Below, piece by piece: positions 1 to 6,062 of a DNA stretch of 6,776 bases. Location of the stretch: assembly GCA_945860425.1 (NCBI GenBank), contig CAMAQU010000095.1, positions 1 to 6,776 on the forward strand, written 5' to 3'. Position numbers and translations under genes: made by a program. Position 1 is the stretch's first letter, and the number at the start of each line of letters is the position of its first letter. Under the pieces are notes generated by a model. That model was not told the origin of the DNA. It saw only the letters and a list, made by a program, of their open reading frames with translations, and made no database searches. This stretch comes from Sphingomonas paucimobilis. GTDB lineage: Bacteria > Pseudomonadota > Alphaproteobacteria > Sphingomonadales > Sphingomonadaceae.

Positions 1-1
1 G

Positions 2-442
2 GTCTTGCTTGGTTCTTTGACATCCGTCCTGCCGCATTTAGCGCTTTATCCTCTCATTCCCCCCTTTGGCTTATTGCTGCTCCTGGGGTGGCGTCTGATC
101 GTGCGGGACATCTGGCCTGTATGGACCGCCTTACCACTTGGCTTTTTTGATGATCTTTTAAGCGGGCAGCCGCTGGGGTCGTCCATGTTTCTCTGGACCG
201 TGGCGCTGCTTGTGCTTGAACTATGTGATCGCTGGATGATGTGGCGCGACTATCGGCAAGATTGGGTAATTGCATCGTTTCTCATCATCTTGGCTCTGCT
301 GGGTGGGCTGGCAATCGCCAACATGGCGGGCGGTGAAACGAGTGCACTCTTTCTCATTCCTCAGATTGTTGCTTCACTCCTCGTCTTTCCGTTGATTGTC
401 AGGATTTGCGGTGGGCTGGACCGGCTCAGGTGGTCGCTATGA
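2..442 (+). CDS. mreD: Rod shape-determining protein MreD, 5' partial
   Basis: MreD is a small integral membrane protein of the elongasome. It works with MreB and MreC at the inner membrane to organise lateral-wall peptidoglycan synthesis. The frame is already open at base 2, so the true start is probably upstream of the window; the TTG at 5 is only the first possible start inside it. The 146 visible residues are almost wholly hydrophobic, with about five membrane segments. The family-typical stretch PLIPPFGLLLLLGWR is followed by WTALPLGFFDDLLSGQPLG, which holds the conserved G-x-x-DDL-x-G-QPLG motif. The stop TGA (440-442) overlaps the ATG of mrdA in an ATGA arrangement, and mreD-mrdA-rodA is the classical order in alphaproteobacteria. 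Identification rests on motif and context together and is firm. Only the N-terminal few residues should be missing. Confidence 0.9.
   Translation, partial: VLLGSLTSVLPHLALYPLIPPFGLLLLLGWRLIVRDIWPVWTALPLGFFDDLLSGQPLGSSMFLWTVALLVLELCDRWMMWRDYRQDWVIASFLIILALLGGLAIANMAGGETSALFLIPQIVASLLVFPLIVRICGGLDRLRWSL
428..433 (+). promoter_or_regulatory. Ribosome binding site that supports the mrdA start at 439
   Basis: AGGTGG lies five bases before the ATG at 439, within the 3' end of mreD. It favours this start over the in-frame upstream GTG at 406 and over the internal ATG at 469, which has no comparable purine-rich site. It also implies that translation of mrdA is coupled to that of mreD. Confidence 0.6.
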
Positions 443-2520
443 CCAGCCTTTTTGGCAAGAGCAGCCCAATGACGGAGGCGCAACAAGGCTTTACCTTTTC
501 CCGCCGCCTGTTCTTCCTCGGCGCAACGCAAATAGGCATCGGCACCCTGCTGGCGGGACGCATGGGATGGCTGGCCATTGCCGATAACGAAAAATACACC
601 CTTCTTGCGGAAAGCAACCGGGTGAACCTGCAAATACTCCCGCCACGCCGCGGCTGGATCCTGGACCGTAAGGGAAAGCCCATTGCGCTCAATAAAACGG
701 CTTTTCGCGTTGACCTCATCCCCGATCGCCTCATTGATAAGGACAAGGTGATTGGGCAATTGAGCGCGATTATGCAGCTTGCGCCGGATGATGTCGCGCG
801 CATTCGAGCAGACCTTAAAACGGCAGCCGGGTTTCAGCCTGTCCCCGTTGCAGAAAATATTGATTCAGAAACATTCGCAGCGGTCAGCCTGCGCACCCCA
901 GACATGCCCGGCGTTGCGCCCAGCGAATATTTCACGCGCTTTTATCCTGCAGGCGCCAGCGTGGCCCATCTGATTGGCTATGTCGGTGCCGCTTCTGCCA
1001 AGGATTATGAGGTCAGTCGAGATCCGCTGTTGATCACACCCGGTTTCAAAATTGGCAAGGCGGGTCTCGAAAAAACGCAGGAATCTCTTCTTCGTGGCTC
1101 TCCCGGTGCCAAGCGCACCGAAGTGACAGCGCGCGGAAAACTTGTGCGGGATCTTGCAACACGACCCGATGTACCGGGCAAACCCGTCCGGTTGACCGTA
1201 GATGCCGGATTGCAGGACTTTGCAGGGCGCAGACTGGGACTAGAATCCGGATCTGCTGTCGTTCTGGATTGCGCAACGGGGGGGATATTGGCCTTGGCCT
1301 CTATGCCGGCATTTGATCCCAATAGCTTTTCCGATGGCATTGGACGCATTGAATGGAAGATGCTGCAAGAGGACGACCATATCCCCATGCTCAATAAGGC
1401 CATGCAGGGCCTTTACCCACCGGGCTCCACAGTCAAGCCCGCAGCAGCTCTCGCCCTATTGCATCATGGCGTTGATCCAGAAGAAGTTGTTGTCTGCAAT
1501 GGAGGGTATCGTCTGGGCAATCGAACCTTCCGCTGCCTCAGCCGGCATGGCCCCATGACGATGCGCACCGCCATTATGAAAAGCTGCAACACCTATTTCT
1601 ATGCAATGGGGCGGCGCATTGGCTATGATCGGATTGCGCCCATTGCGCGGCAATTGGGGCTAGGCCAGGAATTTGTCTTGCCCATGCCTTCCCAACGCTA
1701 TGGAACCGTGCCGGACAGCGCTTGGAAAGCCCGTAAATATGACAAAGCCTGGACGCAAAGCGATACGCTCAACGCCACTATCGGGCAGGGTTATGTTCAG
1801 ACGAGCCCGCTCCAGCTTGCTGTTCTCGCCGCCCGCATTGCATCAGGAAATCATCTTGACCCTTATCTAATCCAAGGTGAGCAGAAGCCCATCCGGCCCC
1901 TTCCCATCCCGCCTGAGCATCTCGCCATTGTCCGCGAAGGCATGGATCTGGTCGTCAATGGGGATGGAACGGCCGTGGCCAGCAGACTTCCAATCCCGGA
2001 TATTCGCATGGCCGGAAAGACGGGCACGGCGCAGGTGCGCAAGATATCCGGAGCACAACGCGGCCAATCGGGCGAATGGAAGTATAAGGATCACGGCCTG
2101 TTCGTGTTTTTTGCGCCTGCCGATGCCCCCAAATATGCGGGTGCTGTCGTCATAGAACACGGCATGGGCGGCGCACGGGCGGCCGCGCCGGTCGCCAAAA
2201 GCCTAATGACCTATATGTTCAATCCCGAACAAGCGATGGCAGAACTAACGGCCTTGGAAACCAATTGGGGGGGCGATGTAAATAGCCGCATGGCGCGCAA
2301 GGTCGCGGCATGGAAATCGGCCGGTGTTCAAAAATCCCGTGCAGACGGAGCTACCCAAGGAAGCGTAGATGATTCCGAAATCCGGCAATCCAGCGAACCC
2401 GACCCCCAAGCCATGGCGCCCGTAAATCCAGAAGAAATTGCGACGCCAGAACCCGAAACGGCAAGCACGCCCACCGCCGCGCCGATCACAACAGCACCAA
2501 GATCAGGGGATCCCCTATGA
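439..2520 (+). CDS. mrdA: Penicillin-binding protein 2 (peptidoglycan D,D-transpeptidase MrdA)
   Basis: This is the class B transpeptidase of the elongasome. It cross-links peptidoglycan strands in the periplasm and pairs with the RodA glycosyltransferase. The protein has 693 residues from the ATG at 439. In order it shows a short cytoplasmic N-terminus, one membrane anchor (about 24-47), and the PBP dimer/pedestal domain with its conserved PPRRGWILDRKGKPIALN motif (about 68-85). The transpeptidase domain carries all three active-site motifs: S-T-V-K with nucleophile Ser330 and Lys333, S-C-N at 382-384, and K-T-G at 527-529. After the domain ends near residue 594 there is a polar, Pro/Ala/Thr/Glu-rich tail of about 99 residues, likely disordered, which makes the protein longer than the E. 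coli form. The start was chosen for the ATGA overlap with mreD and the AGGTGG site. The gene ends in a second ATGA overlap with rodA. Catalytically it should be fully competent. Confidence 0.96.
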   Translation: MTSLFGKSSPMTEAQQGFTFSRRLFFLGATQIGIGTLLAGRMGWLAIADNEKYTLLAESNRVNLQILPPRRGWILDRKGKPIALNKTAFRVDLIPDRLIDKDKVIGQLSAIMQLAPDDVARIRADLKTAAGFQPVPVAENIDSETFAAVSLRTPDMPGVAPSEYFTRFYPAGASVAHLIGYVGAASAKDYEVSRDPLLITPGFKIGKAGLEKTQESLLRGSPGAKRTEVTARGKLVRDLATRPDVPGKPVRLTVDAGLQDFAGRRLGLESGSAVVLDCATGGILALASMPAFDPNSFSDGIGRIEWKMLQEDDHIPMLNKAMQGLYPPGSTVKPAAALALLHHGVDPEEVVVCNGGYRLGNRTFRCLSRHGPMTMRTAIMKSCNTYFYAMGRRIGYDRIAPIARQLGLGQEFVLPMPSQRYGTVPDSAWKARKYDKAWTQSDTLNATIGQGYVQTSPLQLAVLAARIASGNHLDPYLIQGEQKPIRPLPIPPEHLAIVREGMDLVVNGDGTAVASRLPIPDIRMAGKTGTAQVRKISGAQRGQSGEWKYKDHGLFVFFAPADAPKYAGAVVIEHGMGGARAAAPVAKSLMTYMFNPEQAMAELTALETNWGGDVNSRMARKVAAWKSAGVQKSRADGATQGSVDDSEIRQSSEPDPQAMAPVNPEEIATPEPETASTPTAAPITTAPRSGDPL

Positions 2521-3623
2521 CGGATGGCATCATCCCCACCCCGCTTCGACAATTGCCCTGGTCATTACTGTTCTTGCTGGTGGCGCTTGGGGGCTTTGGG
2601 GCGGTGATCCTCTATTCAGCAGCCGGTGGTAGCCTGACACCCTGGGCTGCAAGCCATAGCATTCGCTTTGGCATTTTCCTGATGCTGGCAATTGCCATGT
2701 CCCGCATTCCCGAAAGCTGGTATGCCCAATTGGCCTTTCCGGGCTATGTTCTCGTGCTTTTGCTGCTCATCGGTGTTGAACTTTTGGGCGCAATCAGCGG
2801 CGGCAGCCAACGCTGGCTTGATCTGGGCTTTATCCGCTTACAACCATCGGAGCTTATGAAGCTGGTCATCGTGCTGGCAACCGCCCGCTATTATGCGCGC
2901 CTGCCGGGCAGCGCGCTCAGAACATGGACGGGCATCTGGCCTATGCTGGTGCTGGCGGGGTTGCCCTTTGCCCTTGTTATGCTGCAGCCCGACCTAGGCA
3001 CCGCAACCATGATTGCCGTGGGCGGCATTACAGTCATGTTTCTCGCCGGAGTTCCCCTGCGCCTTTTTGTTGGTTCAGGCCTCGCTTTTGCCGCGGCCCT
3101 GCCGATAATCTTCAGCCTTTTGCATGACTATCAAAAGAAACGCGTTCTCATTTTCCTTAACCCTGAGGATGACGCGCTGGGCGCGGGCTATCACATCACT
3201 CAATCAAAAATTGCGATTGGGTCTGGCGGGCTGTTTGGCAAAGGTTTTCTAAACGGCACACAAAGCCATCTCGACTATCTGCCCGAAGGGCACACCGATT
3301 TCGTCTTTGCCACTATGGCCGAAGAATGGGGCTTTGTTGGCGGACTAGCGGTGATCACTGCCTTTGTTCTTGTCGGGCGATGTGGCCTCAACGTCGCCAA
3401 TCGCGCAACCACGCGCTTTGGCAAGCTGACAGCTGCCGGCTTGTCTATGACTATCTTTTATTATGTCACAATCAACCTGCTGATGGTTATGGGCTTGGCC
3501 CCAGTTGTAGGCATTCCACTCCCCCTTGTCTCCCACGGCGGAACGGCGATGCTGACAGTGATGCTCTGCCTTGGCATCATGATGTCCATCGATCGCAACA
3601 GCCGCATCCGTGGCAGCCTATAA
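2517..3623 (+). CDS. rodA: Rod shape-determining protein RodA (SEDS peptidoglycan glycosyltransferase)
   Basis: RodA (MrdB) polymerises lipid II into glycan strands at the inner membrane, acting with PBP2 during cell elongation. The 368-residue product is a typical length and is hydrophobic throughout, with about ten membrane helices expected. SEDS landmarks are present: LQPSELMK (108-115), QPDLGTA (157-163), and the large extracytoplasmic loop GKGFLNGTQSHLDYLPEG followed by HTDF. The aspartate of HTDF is Asp261, which corresponds by alignment from memory to the essential aspartate of E. coli RodA (Asp262). Near the C-terminus the signature GIPLPLVSHGGTAML occurs; many RodA proteins have Tyr where this one has His (SYGG versus SHGG). 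The ATG overlaps the mrdA stop by four bases, indicating translational coupling. rodA appears to be the last gene of this operon, since a tRNA gene and palindromes follow. Confidence 0.96.
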   Translation: MTDGIIPTPLRQLPWSLLFLLVALGGFGAVILYSAAGGSLTPWAASHSIRFGIFLMLAIAMSRIPESWYAQLAFPGYVLVLLLLIGVELLGAISGGSQRWLDLGFIRLQPSELMKLVIVLATARYYARLPGSALRTWTGIWPMLVLAGLPFALVMLQPDLGTATMIAVGGITVMFLAGVPLRLFVGSGLAFAAALPIIFSLLHDYQKKRVLIFLNPEDDALGAGYHITQSKIAIGSGGLFGKGFLNGTQSHLDYLPEGHTDFVFATMAEEWGFVGGLAVITAFVLVGRCGLNVANRATTRFGKLTAAGLSMTIFYYVTINLLMVMGLAPVVGIPLPLVSHGGTAMLTVMLCLGIMMSIDRNSRIRGSL

Positions 3624-3624
3624 G

Positions 3625-3651
3625 CAATTCTGAATTGGGCATTGCAATGCC
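3625..3651. repeat. Two adjacent perfect palindromes just after rodA
   Basis: Directly after the rodA stop lies CAATTC-T-GAATTG (3625-3637), a perfect 6-bp inverted repeat around one base. It abuts GGCATTGCAATGCC (3638-3651), a perfect 14-bp palindrome. Neither is followed by a run of T (the next bases are G-rich), so this is not a textbook intrinsic terminator. It could be a 3'-end-stabilising structure, a site where transcription of the rod operon stops by another route, or a protein-binding site. The repeats are seen directly; the function is unknown. Confidence 0.5.
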
Positions 3652-3722
3652 AAGGGGGCGCTGCTAATGGCCCGACCTCGCGGTCGAAAACCTGTCTTTT
3701 GGACGATGTTTTCTCGCGGTGT

Positions 3723-3798
<76 letters not shown>

Positions 3799-3848
3799 AT
3801 TATTCTCAAATAATCAATGAATTGCGATCTCGACCCGCGCGTTTTTTT
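3799..3848 (+). terminator. Possible termination region after tRNA-Lys
   Basis: Straight after the CCA end lies an AT-only inverted repeat, ATTATT-CTCA-AATAAT (3799-3814). Thirty bases later there is a run of seven T (3842-3848) preceded by a GC-rich CCCGCGCG stretch. The T tract suits a terminator, but the sequence before it forms only about a 3-bp stem by eye, and the AT hairpin is not next to the T tract. The call is tentative. Confidence 0.25.
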
Positions 3849-4766
3849 GGAACTCCTTACATTCTAGGAACATTCCAGAGCAACTCACGGCTTCTCCCCA
3901 CATCGTACACTGCGCCATTTCGTCAGCCCGAATGGTCGGCGCTGGCGCTGATTGAAAGCCCGCAGTTCGTCAGTGCCGTCCACCGAGCCTATGTCGAGGC
4001 TGGGGCGGACGTCATCACCACCAATTCCTATGCCCTTGTGCCCTTTCATATCGGCGCAGAACGCTTTGCCACCGAAGGTGCTTCGCTTGCGGCGCGCGCG
4101 GGGCGGCTGGCACGCGAGTTGGCGGATGCATCGCCGCGGGCTGTGCGCGTTGCGGGGTCCCTTCCTCCAGTCTGCGGCTCTTACCGCCCAGACCTTGTCG
4201 ATCTCGATCGCGCCCGTCCGATACTTGAGATCCTGATCGGCGCACTCGCTCCAAATGTTGACCATTGGCTTGCCGAAACGCTGTCGTCACTTGCCGAGGC
4301 GCGACTTTGCGCCACGCTCACCGCCCCGACGGGCAAAGCATTATGGCTTTCCTTCACATTGGAGGACGAGGCGGCTACGAATGAACCCGCCCTGCGCTCA
4401 GGCGAAAGCGTGGCTGAGGCCGCCCGCCTTGCGCAAGAGGTGGGCGCAGCAGCGCTTTTGTTCAATTGCAGCCAGCCTGAAGTGATGGAAGCCGCCGTCC
4501 GCAGTGCGCAGGCGCAACTCGGGGCGGACAGCGCGACCCGCCTCGGCGTCTATGCCAATGCCTTTCCACCCATGGCCGCCGATGCCGAAGCCAATTCCGG
4601 GCTCAGCCCGATCCGCGAAGACTTGACGCCGGAAGGCTATGGCCGCTTTGCGGCTGCCTGGCACGCAGCGGGAGCCTCAATACTGGGCGGCTGTTGCGGA
4701 ATTGGCCCTGAACATATAGCCAATCTTCGTGAGAGCGCTCGGAATGGCTCTGCTATTCAGAGTTAG
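3822..4766 (+). CDS. Homocysteine S-methyltransferase family protein, abnormal 5' end (probably truncated)
   Basis: The family (MmuM/BHMT-like, Pfam S-methyl_trans) transfers a methyl group to homocysteine to make methionine, using a zinc held by three cysteines. From about 3912 the protein matches closely: APFRQPEWSALALIESP, then AGADVITTNSYALVPFHIG. The zinc ligands are present as the Cys of FNCSQPE (codon 4467) and the pair in GGCCGIGPEHI (codons 4692 and 4695). What is missing is the N-terminal LDGGMGREL-type loop that should immediately precede APFRQ; unrelated sequence stands there instead. No ATG or GTG lies in frame near the expected start. The only candidates are a TTG at 3822 without a Shine-Dalgarno site, or starts inside or upstream of the tRNA. 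The rest of the frame is intact to the TAG at 4764-4766. It is either a recently 5'-truncated pseudogene or an oddly initiated gene. A 64-residue membrane protein gene follows 35 bases later. Confidence 0.7.
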   Translation: MRSRPARFFGTPYILGTFQSNSRLLPTSYTAPFRQPEWSALALIESPQFVSAVHRAYVEAGADVITTNSYALVPFHIGAERFATEGASLAARAGRLARELADASPRAVRVAGSLPPVCGSYRPDLVDLDRARPILEILIGALAPNVDHWLAETLSSLAEARLCATLTAPTGKALWLSFTLEDEAATNEPALRSGESVAEAARLAQEVGAAALLFNCSQPEVMEAAVRSAQAQLGADSATRLGVYANAFPPMAADAEANSGLSPIREDLTPEGYGRFAAAWHAAGASILGGCCGIGPEHIANLRESARNGSAIQS

Positions 4767-4801
4767 CCTGCACATTGCGGCAGCGAGATGAGGGGGAGAC
4801 G

Positions 4802-4996
4802 ATGCGGCTAATCGCCTTCGGGTTTAGTTTGGGCCCGATTCTATTCGGGGTCGGCTTTCTGGCGCCCCTCATCGCTGCTCTACTTGATGGAGCAGGATTA
4901 TCCGCGCCCTTTGACATGACACCGATCCAATTTGGCCTTGGGCTGGGCGTAGTTATCGGGATTATTGCGCGGCAACGAAAGACTTGGCTGTGGTAG
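4802..4996 (+). CDS. Small hypothetical membrane protein (64 aa)
   Basis: I do not recognise a named family. The start is ATG at 4802, preceded by a strong purine-rich site (AGGGGGAG, about 4790-4797); a TTG at 4775 in the same frame is less likely. The product has two hydrophobic stretches. The first, about residues 3-24 (IAFGFSLGPILFGVGFLAPL and on), may be a membrane helix. The second, about 40-57, contains GLGLGVVIGIIA and ends in the basic, aromatic tail RQRKTWLW. It is therefore probably a two-helix inner membrane protein. It lies 35 bases after the methyltransferase frame, and its TAG overlaps the start of the desaturase gene. That suggests co-expression and possibly a job alongside the desaturase, although this is inference from position only. 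Confidence 0.7.
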   Translation: MRLIAFGFSLGPILFGVGFLAPLIAALLDGAGLSAPFDMTPIQFGLGLGVVIGIIARQRKTWLW

Positions 4997-5877
4997 ACGC
5001 GACGGAAACCAAGGGCCTGCGGGCCCGGGAAAAGGCCATCGCCGAACAATTTATGGGCGGGTTTCCATGGGTCATGGTTCTCTGGCCGCTGATCAACACA
5101 ACTGTCTGGCTCTCGCTATGGCCGCTGGTGTTTATAGGCGCCCTGCCCATCTGGGCTGCTTTTATCCTAGCCACCCTGAACGTCACAGCCGCATATCTCC
5201 CGTCGCACGATGCCCAGCATCACATCATCGCGCCAGAAGGGTCACGCTGGCATTGGTTTAATGAACTTATCGGCTGGTATTCCCTCATACCGCTGGCCGC
5301 TCCGCTGAGTGCATTGCGCGTAACGCATTATGAACACCACCGCCACACGAATGACCCCGAACTTGATCCTGACTATCCAATGGCTGCTGCAACCCGCCTC
5401 GGCGCGCTGGCGAAGGCGGTGGTCAAGAACCAGCCATTGCATGATCGCTATGCCGCAACGCTTCAACGGCTCGATACCCCGGCTGCAAAACGCGCCATGC
5501 TTCACGCCATGGTCGCCAAGCTTCTGCAATATTCGATTTTGGCTGCGCTGGCGTGGAGCGGCCATGTTTGGGAAGCGGTGCTCCTTTGGTGGCTCCCGCA
5601 TAAGATCGGTTCGATCTACATTAACTTTTATCTCAGCTGGGCGCCGCACCAGCCTATGACCGGATCTGGCCGATACCGGAATACGCGCGCATTTAAGAGC
5701 ATATGGGGCAATATCGGCTCATCGGGGATGCAGTACCATATCGTTCACCATCTCTACCCCACGATCCCGCTCCATCGAAACCCAGCCGCCTTTCGCGCGT
5801 TGCGGCCCATATTAGAGGAACGAGGCTGTGATTTGGGAGAACTGGCCACGACAAACGAAATACTCAGCGCGCCTTAA
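4990..5877 (+). CDS. Membrane fatty acid desaturase family protein, CrtR (carotenoid hydroxylase)-like
   Basis: This is a di-iron integral membrane desaturase/hydroxylase. Numbering from the GTG at 4990 (295 residues), the three histidine boxes that bind the irons are H73-x3-H77-H78 (SHDAQHH), H113-x2-H116-H117-x-H119 (HYEHHRH) and H250-x2-H253-H254 (YHIVHHLYPTIP). Long hydrophobic segments lie at about 30-68, 95-110 and 175-220. The wording EHHRHTNDPELDPDY and YHIVHHLYPTIPLHRN recalls cyanobacterial-type beta-carotene hydroxylase CrtR as well as acyl-lipid desaturases, so the substrate (carotenoid or acyl chain) cannot be decided here. No other carotenoid gene is visible in the window. A GTG start is preferred because GAAAG ends eight bases before it; the TTG at 4984 is an alternative that adds two residues. 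Either start overlaps the preceding small gene, implying translational coupling. Confidence 0.9.
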   Translation: MVDATETKGLRAREKAIAEQFMGGFPWVMVLWPLINTTVWLSLWPLVFIGALPIWAAFILATLNVTAAYLPSHDAQHHIIAPEGSRWHWFNELIGWYSLIPLAAPLSALRVTHYEHHRHTNDPELDPDYPMAAATRLGALAKAVVKNQPLHDRYAATLQRLDTPAAKRAMLHAMVAKLLQYSILAALAWSGHVWEAVLLWWLPHKIGSIYINFYLSWAPHQPMTGSGRYRNTRAFKSIWGNIGSSGMQYHIVHHLYPTIPLHRNPAAFRALRPILEERGCDLGELATTNEILSAP

Positions 5878-5902
5878 ACAATTTTCCTCCAAGTATATCT
5901 GT

Positions 5903-5950
5903 CGTCATGGCCTCCTGCGTCAATTTTGACGTCAGGCCTATACTGACGCA
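5903..5950. promoter_or_regulatory. Cluster of TGACG half-sites (candidate operator)
   Basis: Within 48 bases there are five TGACG/CGTCA half-sites: CGTCA 5903-5907, TGCGTCA 5916-5922, the full palindrome TGACGTCA 5927-5934 (two half-sites), and TGACGCA 5944-5950. The outer TGCGTCA and TGACGCA are exact reverse complements that bracket the central palindrome. The left part also forms a hairpin, CCTGCGTCAA with TTGACG-T-CAGG, with one bulged T. It lies about 110 bases before the deacetylase start. This could be an operator, or a hairpin after the desaturase; there is no T tract. The pattern is seen directly and its role is inferred. Confidence 0.35.
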
Positions 5951-5971
5951 TCCGCGACTAAGCTCCCGACT

Positions 5972-5998
5972 TGTCACAACGCGGTCATTTTCATGACA
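5972..5998. repeat. Nested inverted repeats in the deacetylase upstream region
   Basis: GTCAT-TTTC-ATGAC (5984-5997) is a perfect 5-bp inverted repeat around four bases. An overlapping outer pair is TGTCA (5972-5976) and TGACA (5994-5998). They may be a binding site or form a small hairpin. No function can be assigned. Confidence 0.3.
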
Positions 5999-6015
5999 GC
6001 GCTATGAAACATTCA

Positions 6016-6056
6016 TAACTTAAGAGCGGTCGGAAATAACACTTATAAGTTAAGGG
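6016..6056. repeat. Spaced repeat and palindrome next to the deacetylase start
   Basis: TAACTTAAGAG (6016-6026) and TAAGTTAAGGG (6046-6056) match at 9 of 11 positions and lie exactly 30 bases apart, about three helical turns. The second overlaps the perfect 10-bp palindrome ACTTATAAGT (6041-6050). The TATAAG inside the palindrome resembles a -10 box, but no good -35 lies at the right distance and it would place the transcript start on top of the ribosome binding site. An operator is possible but unproven. Confidence 0.3.
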
Positions 6057-6057
6057 A
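6052..6057 (+). promoter_or_regulatory. Candidate ribosome binding site for the DUF2334 gene
   Basis: AAGGGA ends five bases before the in-frame TTG at 6063. The later GTG (6072) and ATG (6075) are 14 and 17 bases away, which is too far for normal use. The site therefore favours the TTG start. Confidence 0.4.
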
Positions 6058-6062
6058 TCTTT

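Noticed and set aside
406..438. Earlier in-frame GTG start for mrdA
   Set aside because: It would overlap mreD by 37 bases, has no ribosome binding site comparable to AGGTGG before 439, and adds residues not typical of PBP2.
361..759. Long minus-strand open frames opposite mreD/mrdA (also 1005-1403 and 1867-2160)
   Set aside because: Shadows of the strongly supported + strand genes. Their translations have no recognisable motifs and look like reverse-frame sequence.
3673..3686. CGACC-TCGC-GGTCG hairpin between rodA and the tRNA as a terminator
   Set aside because: Only a 5-bp stem, and the following AAAACCTGTC is not a T tract.
3799..3911. Attachment site or integrated element after tRNA-Lys
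   Set aside because: No second copy of the tRNA 3' end is seen in the window and no integrase gene is present. An excision event remains only a hypothesis for the truncated methyltransferase.
5926..5943. TTGACG and TATACT as a sigma-70 promoter
   Set aside because: The hexamers are only six bases apart instead of about 17. Neither has a good partner at the correct distance.
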